From positions 1-30,581 of the forward strand of contig MNQS01000112.1 in assembly GCA_001915545.1 (NCBI GenBank): a stretch of 30,581 nt of DNA. Direction: 5' to 3'. The stretch comes from Bacteroides sp. 43_108. GTDB lineage: Bacteria; Bacteroidota; Bacteroidia; Bacteroidales; Bacteroidaceae. Of the stretch, positions 16,201 through 24,475 are shown piece by piece. The position numbers and the translations under genes were made by a program. The notes under the pieces are model-generated. The model searched no databases. It was not told the origin of the DNA and worked only from the letters and a program-made list of their open reading frames with translations. Numbering within the stretch: position 1 is the stretch's first letter; every line of letters begins with the position of its first letter.

Positions 16201-16750
16201 CCGCGAAAGCGGAAACCTCATGTATATCAGATTCGACGGCACGAACAGCAGCCAGACATCGGCATATACATACGGCACGACAGAAGGATATGAACTGAAA
16301 TTCAAGGCCGACAGCTTGTATACCCTTACTTACGACTGCGGATGCTGGGGAGGCAACTATACAGGCGACGCACTTGTTTTCACAATATACGATGTTGACG
16401 GCGACGAGGTATGCAGCATGGAAACTGCAACACCCAACAACCTTGAAGGAGGAAGCGGCTTTGTAAGCGGGAAACTGGAATTCAAGGTGGGCAGATCAGG
16501 AAGCGGCAAACTGGTCATCACACACAAGAGCACCAGCAACTATGCGGCCGGTGTGGACAACCTGTGCCTCATGATAGAGCAGAACATACCAGACAATATC
16601 ACAGATGCCGCAGCCGACAATAACGAACGTGTGGACGTATACACTATCGAGGGATACTGCATAAGGAAGAACGTAAAAGCTTCTGATGCCACCAAGAATC
16701 TCAGAAAAGGCATATACATTATTGGAGAAAAGAAAGTCGTTGTCGACTGA
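13256..16750 (+). CDS. Secreted multidomain BNR_4 / LamG protein, probably polysaccharide-active
   Basis: This 1164-residue protein begins with a signal peptide ([19 protein letters not shown].., cleavage about residue 26). Residues 30-445 form a BNR_4-type beta-propeller ([43 protein letters not shown]). Next come a LamG-like domain (about 475-635), a short Ig-like segment (about 640-705, [19 protein letters not shown]), a second LamG domain (about 710-925, LMAYYTFE...[11 protein letters not shown]), a carbohydrate-binding-like beta region (about 935-1115), and a tail VYTIEGYCI...GIYII resembling a type IX sorting tail. BNR_4 proteins include polysaccharide lyases such as the PL24/PL25 ulvan lyases; whether this is one is an inference. 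No SusC/SusD genes are nearby. Confidence 0.78.
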   Translation: [1164 protein letters not shown]

Positions 16751-16866
16751 ACCGGCGACAGTATTGCAGAAGAGCCAAGGAAAAACAGAACAATAGGACC
16801 TTTATCTGCTAATGAAAAAACATATAGGCATAAACGAAGGCGCTTAAAGCCTCGGAGATAAGACAT

Positions 16867-16918
16867 AAAAAATATCGGCATCAGGATTTCTTCAAGATTC
16901 CTGATGCCGATATTTTTT
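16867..16918. terminator. Bidirectional terminator between convergent genes
   Basis: A perfect 20-bp stem (16867-16886 with 16899-16918, core ATATCGGCATCAGGA) has a 12-nt loop. A run of A precedes and a run of T follows, so it can stop transcription from both the BNR_4 gene and the M13 peptidase gene. Confidence 0.9.
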
Positions 16919-16947
16919 ATGCGCTTTTCTGTAGAAAGCTGTTTACA

Positions 16948-18975
16948 TTACCAGATCTGAACTCGTTTTTCCTTAGGAATGAACATTGGGTCCTTCTCTG
17001 TTATGCCGAATGCCTCATACCATGCATCGATGTGAGGAAGCGCTCCGCGTACACGCCATTCGCCAAGAGAATGAACATCGCGGTTAGTATAGTCGCGCAT
17101 GCACTCCTCTGTGATGTTCTGTGCCCATACACCTGCGTATGCAAGGAAGAAGCGCTGTTCTGGTGTAAGACCGTTCACTGTTGGGAGCGGTTTGTCCTTT
17201 GTAGCATTCTTGAAGGCTGTATAAGCAATCTGAAGACCTCCGTGGTCGGCAAGGTTCTCACCGAGAGTCAGTGCACCGTTGGCCTTGAGTCCAGGAAGAA
17301 CTGTGATGCTGTCGAAGAATGTAACCATCTTGTCGGCAATAGCCTTGAACTTGACATCATCTCCGGATGCCCACCAGTTGCGGAAATTACCCTCTTTGTC
17401 GAACTGGCGTCCCTGGTCGTCGAATCCGTGAGTCATCTCATGTCCGATAACCACACCGATAGCTCCGTAGTTGAATGCATCGTCAGCCTTCATGTCGAAG
17501 AACGGATACTGAAGAATACCTGCAGGGAAGCAGATTTCGTTTGTTGTAGGATTGTAGTAAGCGTTGACTGTCTGAGGAGTCATGTGCCACTCATCCGGAT
17601 CGACAGGCTTATTGTATTTGCGTGAAACGACATCCTTGTTTGCCCATACACCCACAGCCTGCATATTCTCATAGAGGCTCTTTGAAGGGTCGATGCTCAA
17701 ACCGCTGTAATCGCGCCACTTGTCAGGGTACCCGATCTTTACATAGAATGCGGCAAGTTTCTCCTTGGCATAAAGTTTTGTGCTGTCGCTCATCCACTCC
17801 TGAGAGTCTATGCGCTCAGCCAAAGCTTCCTGAAGGTTCTTAACCAACTGCACCATACGTTCCTTGTTTTCAGCAGGGAAGTACTTCTTCACGTACATTT
17901 CTCCCACTGCATCGCCGAGAACACCGTTGACAGTGCTGACAGCACGCTTCCAACGTGGCTGAGGTTCCTTTGCACCCGACATTGTACGGCCGAAGAAGTC
18001 AAAGCTCTCTGCGTAGATCTTATCGCCGAGCACGCTTGAATTGTTTGTAAGGAGCTTCCACTCCAAGAGATCCTTGAGCTGATCAAGCGGAGCATCGTTA
18101 AGCACTGCGATAGCTTCCTTGAGCGCCTCAGGCTGACCAACTGAAATTTCCTTCAGGTCGGTAATATAATTGATGGACATATACTTGTCCCAATCGAAGC
18201 CGGTGTACTCCTTCTTAAGGTCGTCGTAAGATATCTTGTGATAGTTGCTTGCAGGATCTCTAAGCTCGACATTGTTCTTTGAAGCCTTTGCAATGCGTGT
18301 CTCGATGCTCAATACAGAATTCATCTTCTTCTGTGCGTCTGCTTCAGAATAACCGATGAGATTGAACATGTTTACGATATGCTTCTTATAAGCCTCACGC
18401 ATCTTTGTCATTGCCTCGTCGTCGTTCAGATAGTATTCTTTCTGACCGAGTGTAAGACCAGACTGGTAGATCTGCACGAGGTTCTTCTTGCTGTCCATCA
18501 TGTCAGCTTCGATATACATGGCGAAAAGTTCGCTGGAGCCCTTGATGCTCAGCTCGGCCATGAGAGGCATTACCTCAGAGCGGTCCTTGATGGCCTTGAT
18601 GCGCTCGATGTCGTTCTTGATAGGAGCATATCCATCCTTGTTCAAACGGACAGAATCCATGAGAAGAGCGTAGAGGTCGCCTATCTTCTGGCCAACACTT
18701 CCGTTTTCATGTTTCTCGGCAGCCAAGTCCTCGATGAGAGATTTGATCTGCTCGCGATTGGTTTCAGCAACTTCGTCGAAACTGCCGAAACGCGGATACT
18801 CAGGCTTGAGAGGATTGTTCTTGATCCATCCTCCGCATGCATACTGGTAGAAATCTGTTCCTGGAGCAACGGATGTATCCATGTTCTCCATCTTTATACC
18901 GATACCCTGTTCAGGAGAACCGGCACAACCCATTAATGCCATAGCAAAAAAAGGAATAAAGTGTTTGATTTTCAT
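16948..18975 (-). CDS. M13-family zinc metallopeptidase, lipoprotein
   Basis: This 675-residue protein is of the neprilysin/PepO (M13) type. The N-terminus MKIKHFIPFFAMALMGCAGS has a lipobox (LMGC, Cys17), so it is predicted to be lipid-anchored in the periplasm or at the outer membrane. Peptidase_M13_N fills about 35-420. The zinc site is HEMTHGFDDQGR (HExxH, about residue 511), with the third ligand Glu in ENLADHGG (about 568). The C-terminus KEKRVQIW matches the usual M13 ending. All catalytic residues are present. It lies 26 nt after the ABC-F gene on the same strand and probably shares its transcript. Confidence 0.95.
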   Translation of the reverse strand: MKIKHFIPFFAMALMGCAGSPEQGIGIKMENMDTSVAPGTDFYQYACGGWIKNNPLKPEYPRFGSFDEVAETNREQIKSLIEDLAAEKHENGSVGQKIGDLYALLMDSVRLNKDGYAPIKNDIERIKAIKDRSEVMPLMAELSIKGSSELFAMYIEADMMDSKKNLVQIYQSGLTLGQKEYYLNDDEAMTKMREAYKKHIVNMFNLIGYSEADAQKKMNSVLSIETRIAKASKNNVELRDPASNYHKISYDDLKKEYTGFDWDKYMSINYITDLKEISVGQPEALKEAIAVLNDAPLDQLKDLLEWKLLTNNSSVLGDKIYAESFDFFGRTMSGAKEPQPRWKRAVSTVNGVLGDAVGEMYVKKYFPAENKERMVQLVKNLQEALAERIDSQEWMSDSTKLYAKEKLAAFYVKIGYPDKWRDYSGLSIDPSKSLYENMQAVGVWANKDVVSRKYNKPVDPDEWHMTPQTVNAYYNPTTNEICFPAGILQYPFFDMKADDAFNYGAIGVVIGHEMTHGFDDQGRQFDKEGNFRNWWASGDDVKFKAIADKMVTFFDSITVLPGLKANGALTLGENLADHGGLQIAYTAFKNATKDKPLPTVNGLTPEQRFFLAYAGVWAQNITEECMRDYTNRDVHSLGEWRVRGALPHIDAWYEAFGITEKDPMFIPKEKRVQIW

Positions 18976-19001
18976 TGTTTAGTAATTTAATATAGTAATC
19001 A

Positions 19002-20954
19002 TTATTTTGATGTTTCCAACTGCGTAGACAACTGTTCCCACTCTTCGATGGCTTCATCGAGACGCTTCTTCAAGTCGGCATACTTTCCGAAAAGGTCGGC
19101 ACCGACATTGGAATCGGCTGAGGACATCTGCTGTTCCATCTCGGCAATCTCGTTTTCCAACTTAGCGATGGCGGCTTCCTTCTCCGCAACGGCCTTCTCC
19201 AAACGCTTCACGGCACGGGCACGTTCCTTGTCGGCTTCGTAGGAAGACCTTCCTCCTGAAACGGGCGCACTCTTTTCCTGAGCAGAAGCTGAAGAAGATG
19301 ACGAAGGACTTCCGTCTGAAGACATCTTAACATACTGATTCTCCAGTGCAGCATACTTCTCGCGCAGGAAATCGTAAATGCCGCCGATGTGCTCACGCAC
19401 CTGACCGCCACCGAACTCGTATACCTTATCGACAAGTCCATCGAGGAAATCTCGGTCGTGGCTGACAACGATTACCGTTCCGTCGAAATTCTTTATAGCA
19501 TTCTTGAGAACATCCTTCGAACGAAGGTCAAGATGGTTGGTAGGCTCGTCGAGAATGAGGAAATTAACAGGATTGAGAAGAAGCACCAGCATTGCAAGAC
19601 GACTGCGCTCGCCACCGGAAAGCACTCGTACATACTTGTCGGCAGCTTCGCCTCCGAACATGAAGGCTCCGAGGATGTCGCGTATCTTCAACCGCACATC
19701 GCCTTTGGCTATACGGTCAATAGTGTCGAACACTGTGATGTCGCCATCGAGAAGCTGTGCCTGATTCTGGGCGAAATAGCCAATCTGTACGTTGTGGCCT
19801 ATCTTGAGCGTACCATCGAATGGTATTTCGTTCATTATGCACTTGACGAGGGTTGACTTACCTTCACCGTTGTTGCCGACGAAAGCAACCTTTTCACCAC
19901 GCTTTATTGTAAGATTCACGTCGTGGAAGATATTGTGGTCGCCGTAGCTTTTGGCTACGTCCTTGCATATCACTGGGAAATCTCCGCTGCGCAGGCACGG
20001 CGGGAACTTGAGGTGCATGGCAGAGTTGTCTACCTCGTCGACTTCTATAGGAATAATCTTCTCCAACTGCTTGATGCGGCTCTGCACCTGGTTGGATTTT
20101 GTAGGCTTGTATCTGAAACGTTCTATGAAGTCCTTTATCTCAGCTATTTCCTTCTGCTGATTCTCGTATGCACGAAGCTGCTGTTCATGGCGCTCGGCAC
20201 GGAGTGCTACATAGTCGTCGTACTTGACCTTATAGTCATAAATGCGTCCGCACGAGATTTCGACAGTACGGTTTGTAACATGATTGATGAATGCACGGTC
20301 GTGGCTGACCAGCACTACGGCATTGGCTCTGTTTGAAAGGAATACTTCGAGCCACTGGATACTGCCGATGTCGAGATGGTTGGTAGGCTCGTCGAGAAGA
20401 AGAAGGTCGGGTTTCAGCAAAAGCAGCTTGGCCAATTCGATACGCATGCGCCATCCTCCGCTGAATTCAGATGTAGGACGGTTGAAATCTTCGCGCTTGA
20501 ATCCAAGGCCGACCAATGTACGCTCGAGTTCTGCGCGGTAGTTGTGTCCGCCCATCATCATGAAACGGTCGTTCTCGTGGGTGAATTTTTCGACCAATGC
20601 CATATATTCTTCAGAGTCATAGTCAGTGCGCTCGGCCAACATCTGGTTCATCTTGTCGAGCTCCTCCTGCATGCGGCTTATGTCGGCAAATGCAGTTTCG
20701 GCCTCTTCCAATACGGTGCGTCCGTCGCTGAGCACCATGACCTGAGGAAGATAGCCCACGGTTATGCCTTTCTGCAACGACACTGTACCCGATGTTGGGC
20801 GCTGAATACCTGCTATGATTTTCAACATGGTCGACTTGCCGGCACCGTTTTTGCCGACAAGTGCTATCTTGTCTTTAGGATTGATTACAAAATTTACATC
20901 CTGGAATAATGGTGTTGTTCCAAATTCAACACCCAATTTTTCTATCGAAACCAA
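19002..20954 (-). CDS. ABC-F family ATPase
   Basis: This 650-residue cytoplasmic protein has two ABC ATPase domains and no membrane segments. Walker A of domain 1 is GKNGAGKST (about 35-43), with signature FSGGWRMR and Walker B LLLLDEPTNHLD. A linker rich in charged residues follows (RAERHEQQLRAYENQQKEIAEI). Domain 2 has GNNGEGKST, LSGGERSR and ILDEPTNHLD. The C-terminal 100 residues include a Ser-rich stretch and a coiled coil (RAVKRLEKAVAEKEAAIAKL), as in Uup-like proteins. ABC-F proteins act on the ribosome, but which subgroup this is cannot be decided here. The start is a TTG at 20954, chosen because MVSIEKLGVEF fits the family N-terminus; no ATG is suitably placed. Confidence 0.93.
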   Translation of the reverse strand: MVSIEKLGVEFGTTPLFQDVNFVINPKDKIALVGKNGAGKSTMLKIIAGIQRPTSGTVSLQKGITVGYLPQVMVLSDGRTVLEEAETAFADISRMQEELDKMNQMLAERTDYDSEEYMALVEKFTHENDRFMMMGGHNYRAELERTLVGLGFKREDFNRPTSEFSGGWRMRIELAKLLLLKPDLLLLDEPTNHLDIGSIQWLEVFLSNRANAVVLVSHDRAFINHVTNRTVEISCGRIYDYKVKYDDYVALRAERHEQQLRAYENQQKEIAEIKDFIERFRYKPTKSNQVQSRIKQLEKIIPIEVDEVDNSAMHLKFPPCLRSGDFPVICKDVAKSYGDHNIFHDVNLTIKRGEKVAFVGNNGEGKSTLVKCIMNEIPFDGTLKIGHNVQIGYFAQNQAQLLDGDITVFDTIDRIAKGDVRLKIRDILGAFMFGGEAADKYVRVLSGGERSRLAMLVLLLNPVNFLILDEPTNHLDLRSKDVLKNAIKNFDGTVIVVSHDRDFLDGLVDKVYEFGGGQVREHIGGIYDFLREKYAALENQYVKMSSDGSPSSSSSASAQEKSAPVSGGRSSYEADKERARAVKRLEKAVAEKEAAIAKLENEIAEMEQQMSSADSNVGADLFGKYADLKKRLDEAIEEWEQLSTQLETSK

Positions 20955-21273
20955 AACTTTCCACTTTAAAATTTGGGTGCAAAGTTATCCTTTTCCGCCA
21001 AGAATATCAAGTCAATTAATTGATTCAATGTATAAAAGAGGTGAAAAGCATGAGGACGGAGAACATCTGAAGAGGCACAGGGTTGAGAAAGAATAGATGT
21101 CGGTATTGTGCAAGATGCAATCACAGGGAAAAAGGAAATGCGTAGAAACATGTCTTGCGGAGTGTAAACGAAAAAAACGCCATCCGCGTTAACAACACAA
21201 CGATGTATTGTTAATACGGACAACGCTTAACGTTAGTACAGACAAAGAAGATTGTTAAAACGGACTATTACGA
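20955..21273. other. Intergenic stretch before the ABC-F gene
   Basis: No gene is seen. It contains the ABC-F promoter at 20980-20987. It also contains a loose hairpin GTTAACAA...TTGTTAAT (21188-21214) and a repeated TTGTTAANACGGAC (about 21209 and 21254), which may be part of a terminator for the MlaFE transcript. Confidence 0.45.
20980..20987 (-). promoter_or_regulatory. TAnnTTTG promoter box for the ABC-F gene
   Basis: On the minus strand TAACTTTG followed by CACCC lies 25 nt before the TTG start. Confidence 0.6.
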
Positions 21274-22032
21274 CTAAGCTTCTTCTGCCTGCTTCATCTT
21301 GCGCAATATATCTGAAGCAAAAATGAAATCATTGAGTTTCTTGTTGTCGGAGTGGATGATTTCCTTGTTAGAACCCTGCCACTCTGCACGGCCGTCGCAG
21401 ATAAAGAGGATGTTGTCGCCTATGCCCATGACAGAGTTCATGTCGTGAGTATTGACGATTGTGGTCATGTTGAACTCTTCTGTAATGCCGTGTATGAGCT
21501 CGTCGATAACTATTGATGTCTTAGGGTCGAGACCAGAGTTCGGCTCATCGCAGAAAAGATACTTAGGCTGCATGGCGATGGCACGCGCAATGGCAACTCG
21601 CTTCTGCATACCTCCACTGATTTCGCCTGGGAACTTAGATCCGGCATCGGCAAGATTTACCCTCTCCAGGCAAAACTGTGCACGCTCTACACGCTGGCGG
21701 TAAGGTTCTGTAGAGAACATGTCTAGAGGGAATCTGACATTGTCGAGAACCGACATGGAATCGAACAAGGCGGCGCTCTGGAATATCATTCCCATCTCGC
21801 GGCGAAGCATGATTTTCTCCTTCTTAAGCATGGTGCAATAATCGCGGCCGTCGTATTTGATATGACCGGCTGTAGGCTCGAGAAGGCCGACGATGTTCTT
21901 TATAAGGACAGTCTTTCCGCTTCCGCTCTGACCTATTATAAGGTTCACCTTTCCATTGTCGAAGCGTGCGTTTATGTCCTTTAGAACTTCCTTATCGCCA
22001 AAGGATTTATATAAATGAAGGATTTCTATCAT
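21274..22032 (-). CDS. mlaF: MlaF-like ABC transporter ATPase
   Basis: This 252-residue ABC ATPase has Walker A GQSGSGKT (about 34-41), signature ISGGMQKR and Walker B LFCDEPNSGLDP. The M-Q-K-R version of the signature and the paired permease point to the Mla/TTG2 lipid-transport group, which moves phospholipids between the inner and outer membrane. Its start overlaps the end of the permease gene by 4 bp (ATGA type), so the two are translationally coupled. No MlaD-type substrate-binding gene is in the window. Confidence 0.88.
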   Translation of the reverse strand: MIEILHLYKSFGDKEVLKDINARFDNGKVNLIIGQSGSGKTVLIKNIVGLLEPTAGHIKYDGRDYCTMLKKEKIMLRREMGMIFQSAALFDSMSVLDNVRFPLDMFSTEPYRQRVERAQFCLERVNLADAGSKFPGEISGGMQKRVAIARAIAMQPKYLFCDEPNSGLDPKTSIVIDELIHGITEEFNMTTIVNTHDMNSVMGIGDNILFICDGRAEWQGSNKEIIHSDNKKLNDFIFASDILRKMKQAEEA

Positions 22033-22781
22033 GTCAATATGTTTGTTAAGAATATGTCCGCGAACAAAATAAGGATGCTGCTTGTGACTACAGCATCGGT
22101 ACTGGAAGCACCGACCTCGACAGAACCGCCTTCGACGGTATATCCTTTATAGGCGGACACACTTGTTATTATGAATGCATATACGACAGCCTTTATCATA
22201 CCGCACCAGAAGAACCATTGATTGAACTCATAGTGAAATCCTTCTGTAAGTTCGGAAACCGTGGTCGTACCCATAAAAGATGTGCAATATGCTCCGATTA
22301 TGCCCGAGGCCACGCTGAATGTTACCAGTATAGGCATGATGGTCATCAATCCCATAATCTTTGGAAGAATAAGATAATTGGCGGAATTGACTCCCATGAT
22401 GTCAAGAGCATCAATCTGCTGCGTGATCCTCATGGTACCAAGTTCTGAAGCAATGTTGGACCCGACCTTGCCGGCAAGAATCAGACACATGATGGACGAG
22501 GAGAACTCCAGAAGCATAATTTCGCGGGTGGTGTAACCTGTAACCATTCGGGGCATCCAAGGGCTTTGTATATTGAGCTTTATCTGAAGGCAAATGACAG
22601 CTCCGATAAAAAAGGAGATTATGAGCACTATACCTACAGAGTTATAACCGAGTTGATACATCTCAGTTATATACTGACGGCGAAACATGCGCAAACGGTC
22701 GGGGCGTGTCAGCACCCTGCCCATCAGCATAACATACCGTCCAATACCTGTTAAACTTTTCTTCAACGTCAACATTTTCAC
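22029..22781 (-). CDS. mlaE: MlaE-like permease of a lipid ABC transporter
   Basis: This 250-residue protein of the MlaE family has several hydrophobic helices (for example SVGIVLIISFFIGAVICLQI at about 48-67) and the conserved family stretch EFSSSIMCLILAGKVGSNIASELGTM, written here in part (residues about 92-117). The C-terminal helices carry SVSAYKGYTVEGGSVEVG, which is characteristic of the family. The protein lies in the inner membrane with the MlaF-like ATPase encoded directly after it. It is divergent from lptB, with both genes having their own promoter box in the 146-bp gap. Confidence 0.9.
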   Translation of the reverse strand: MKMLTLKKSLTGIGRYVMLMGRVLTRPDRLRMFRRQYITEMYQLGYNSVGIVLIISFFIGAVICLQIKLNIQSPWMPRMVTGYTTREIMLLEFSSSIMCLILAGKVGSNIASELGTMRITQQIDALDIMGVNSANYLILPKIMGLMTIMPILVTFSVASGIIGAYCTSFMGTTTVSELTEGFHYEFNQWFFWCGMIKAVVYAFIITSVSAYKGYTVEGGSVEVGASSTDAVVTSSILILFADIFLTNILT

Positions 22782-22794
22782 TTTTTTATTGATG

Positions 22795-22802
22795 CAAAAG
22801 TA
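22795..22802 (-). promoter_or_regulatory. TAnnTTTG promoter box for mlaE-mlaF
   Basis: On the minus strand TACTTTTG followed by CATC lies 14 nt before the ATG, so the leader is very short. Confidence 0.55.
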
Positions 22803-22876
22803 ACAAATAAAGGTCTAACGCTTAACTTTTAACTTAGTTTTTTGACCCACAGAACGACAATTAGATAAACAATTAG

Positions 22877-22884
22877 TACTTTTG
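22877..22884 (+). promoter_or_regulatory. TAnnTTTG promoter box for lptB
   Basis: TACTTTTG followed by CGACTG lies 44 nt before the ATG at 22928. It has the same 8-bp box as the divergent mla promoter, 74 bp away. Confidence 0.55.
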
Positions 22885-22927
22885 CGACTGAAAACGTTTT
22901 TCAAACATTACAAATTAAACAACACTC

Positions 22928-23845
22928 ATGTCATCAACAGAACAGAATACCGAAAACGTAGAGAAGAACATCGCTGACGAAATGGCTGAAGACAGAATGC
23001 TCAACAAGCAGTCTAACGCCGGTGATACGGAGGTGCCTGAATATTCGGAAGAAAAAAGGACTCTGTACACCAGACATCTGTACAAGACGTACGGCAAACG
23101 AACTGTTGTCAACGATGTGTCAATCCACGTGAGACAAGGAGAAATCGTAGGACTGCTCGGACCTAACGGTGCCGGCAAGACTACTTCGTTCTATATGACT
23201 ACTGGACTTGTTGTGCCCAACGGAGGCAAGGTGTTTCTGAATGACAAGGAAATCACCAAGTATCCAGTATACAAGAGAGCTCAGTGCGGTGTGGGCTATC
23301 TGGCACAGGAAGCATCGGTGTTCAGAACCATGAGCGTTGAAGACAACATTGCCACAGTTCTGGAAATGACGGGTAAACCGCTCGATTACCAGAAAGAGAA
23401 ACTGGAAAGCCTGATTGAAGAGTTCAGACTTCAGAAGGTGAGAAAAAACAGAGGTAATCAGCTGTCGGGTGGAGAGCGCCGAAGAACAGAGATTGCAAGA
23501 TGTCTTGCCATCGACCCTAAATTTATAATGCTCGACGAACCGTTTGCCGGTGTAGACCCTATCGCTGTAGAGGACATCCAGTATATAGTGTGGAAACTGA
23601 AAGACCGCAATATAGGAATTCTTATAACGGACCACAATGTGCAGGAAACATTGTGTATCACAGACCGCGCTTATCTGCTTTTCGAAGGACGAATATTATT
23701 TAAAGGCACACCTACGGAACTTGCAGAAAACCAGATTGTGCGCGACAAATATCTCGGTTCTAATTTCGTTCTGAGACCAAAAGACTTCCAGCTCATCGGT
23801 GAGAAGAAAAGAAAAGAAGCTGAAGAGGAAGAAAAACTGCAATAG
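22928..23845 (+). CDS. lptB: LPS export ABC transporter ATP-binding protein
   Basis: This is the ATPase that powers extraction of lipopolysaccharide from the inner membrane with LptF and LptG. Walker A is GPNGAGKTT (about 78-86), the signature LSGGERRR and Walker [16 protein letters not shown]. The family Q-loop stretch [11 protein letters not shown] is present, as is the switch His in [10 protein letters not shown]. The protein is 305 residues, whereas classical LptB is about 240: an acidic, low-complexity N-terminal extension of some 45 residues precedes the first ABC strand at [11 protein letters not shown]. An internal ATG (Met24) is possible, but the promoter spacing suits the first ATG. 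LptF, LptG and LptC are not in the window. Confidence 0.92.
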   Translation: MSSTEQNTENVEKNIADEMAEDRMLNKQSNAGDTEVPEYSEEKRTLYTRHLYKTYGKRTVVNDVSIHVRQGEIVGLLGPNGAGKTTSFYMTTGLVVPNGGKVFLNDKEITKYPVYKRAQCGVGYLAQEASVFRTMSVEDNIATVLEMTGKPLDYQKEKLESLIEEFRLQKVRKNRGNQLSGGERRRTEIARCLAIDPKFIMLDEPFAGVDPIAVEDIQYIVWKLKDRNIGILITDHNVQETLCITDRAYLLFEGRILFKGTPTELAENQIVRDKYLGSNFVLRPKDFQLIGEKKRKEAEEEEKLQ

Positions 23846-23906
23846 CTGTTACTCAAAAGAGCATTTTCTTCCGGACAAAGGAAACTTCGCAAGGGATTGG
23901 TGCGCG

Positions 23907-24335
23907 TCAGTCTATACCACGCACACGAATTTTCCATTGTCCATTGCGAAGTATCATCTTTTCGGAACACATTTCAACTGAATCATTGCCGAAAAAAAGA
24001 TCATAGTAGACGGTTGCAAGCGAATCGGACGGCATATCGACAGATAAGATTTCATATCTGGAGACGCCGCCTTTCTTTGCGCTCTGTCTTTCGTGGTACT
24101 GCGACATAATGTTCAGTACAACGTCACGCTCAGCAGAATCAAGTTCCGTACCATAATCAACCATATTGACATAGGAACTGAAATCATTCGAATAAAATGC
24201 GTTCAGAGCTTCCTCCATAGCCTTTCTTGGAGCAATGGTGGCATCTGTCTTCTTTTCACCGCCACATCCATAAAACAAACATATACATGCAAAGAGCATG
24301 AACTTGACCGCACTGATGTTTCTAAATACTTTCAT
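23907..24335 (-). CDS. Small lipoprotein, DUF4878-like
   Basis: This 142-residue protein has a lipoprotein signal: a hydrophobic stretch FMLFACICLFYGC with the acylated Cys at about residue 24, followed by GGEKKTD. The mature part (APRKAMEEALNAFYSNDFSSYVNMVDYG ... ATVYYDLFFGNDSVEMCSEKMILRNGQWKI) has the alpha-helix then curved sheet pattern of the SnoaL/DUF4878-like fold. The role is unknown. It is convergent with lptB, 61 bp apart. I found no clear promoter box; the region upstream has the palindrome AGCAAATTTGCT. Confidence 0.75.
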   Translation of the reverse strand: MKVFRNISAVKFMLFACICLFYGCGGEKKTDATIAPRKAMEEALNAFYSNDFSSYVNMVDYGTELDSAERDVVLNIMSQYHERQSAKKGGVSRYEILSVDMPSDSLATVYYDLFFGNDSVEMCSEKMILRNGQWKIRVRGID

Positions 24336-24430
24336 AATCGCAATTCTTACTCAGTAATATTAAAAGCAGACTTATTTCTGCAAAAGCAAATTTGCTCAGC
24401 AACCACACATGAGCAATATCCCTTATAAAA

Positions 24431-24471
24431 GAATATAGGGCCCAAAGGAATGCGTCCCTGGGCCCGTATTC
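24431..24471 (-). terminator. Probable terminator after der
   Basis: GAATA-TA-GGGCCCA (24431-24444) pairs with TGGGCCC-G-TATTC (24459-24471), with a small internal bulge. On the minus strand it is followed by CTTTTATAAG, a modest U-run. It sits 4 bp after the der stop. Confidence 0.65.
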
Positions 24472-24475
24472 TAGA

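Noticed and set aside
21188..21267. Origin or iteron-like repeats (TTGTTAANACGGAC twice)
   Set aside because: There are only two copies, with no DnaA-box cluster and no replication gene nearby. They more likely belong to a weak terminator or are chance.
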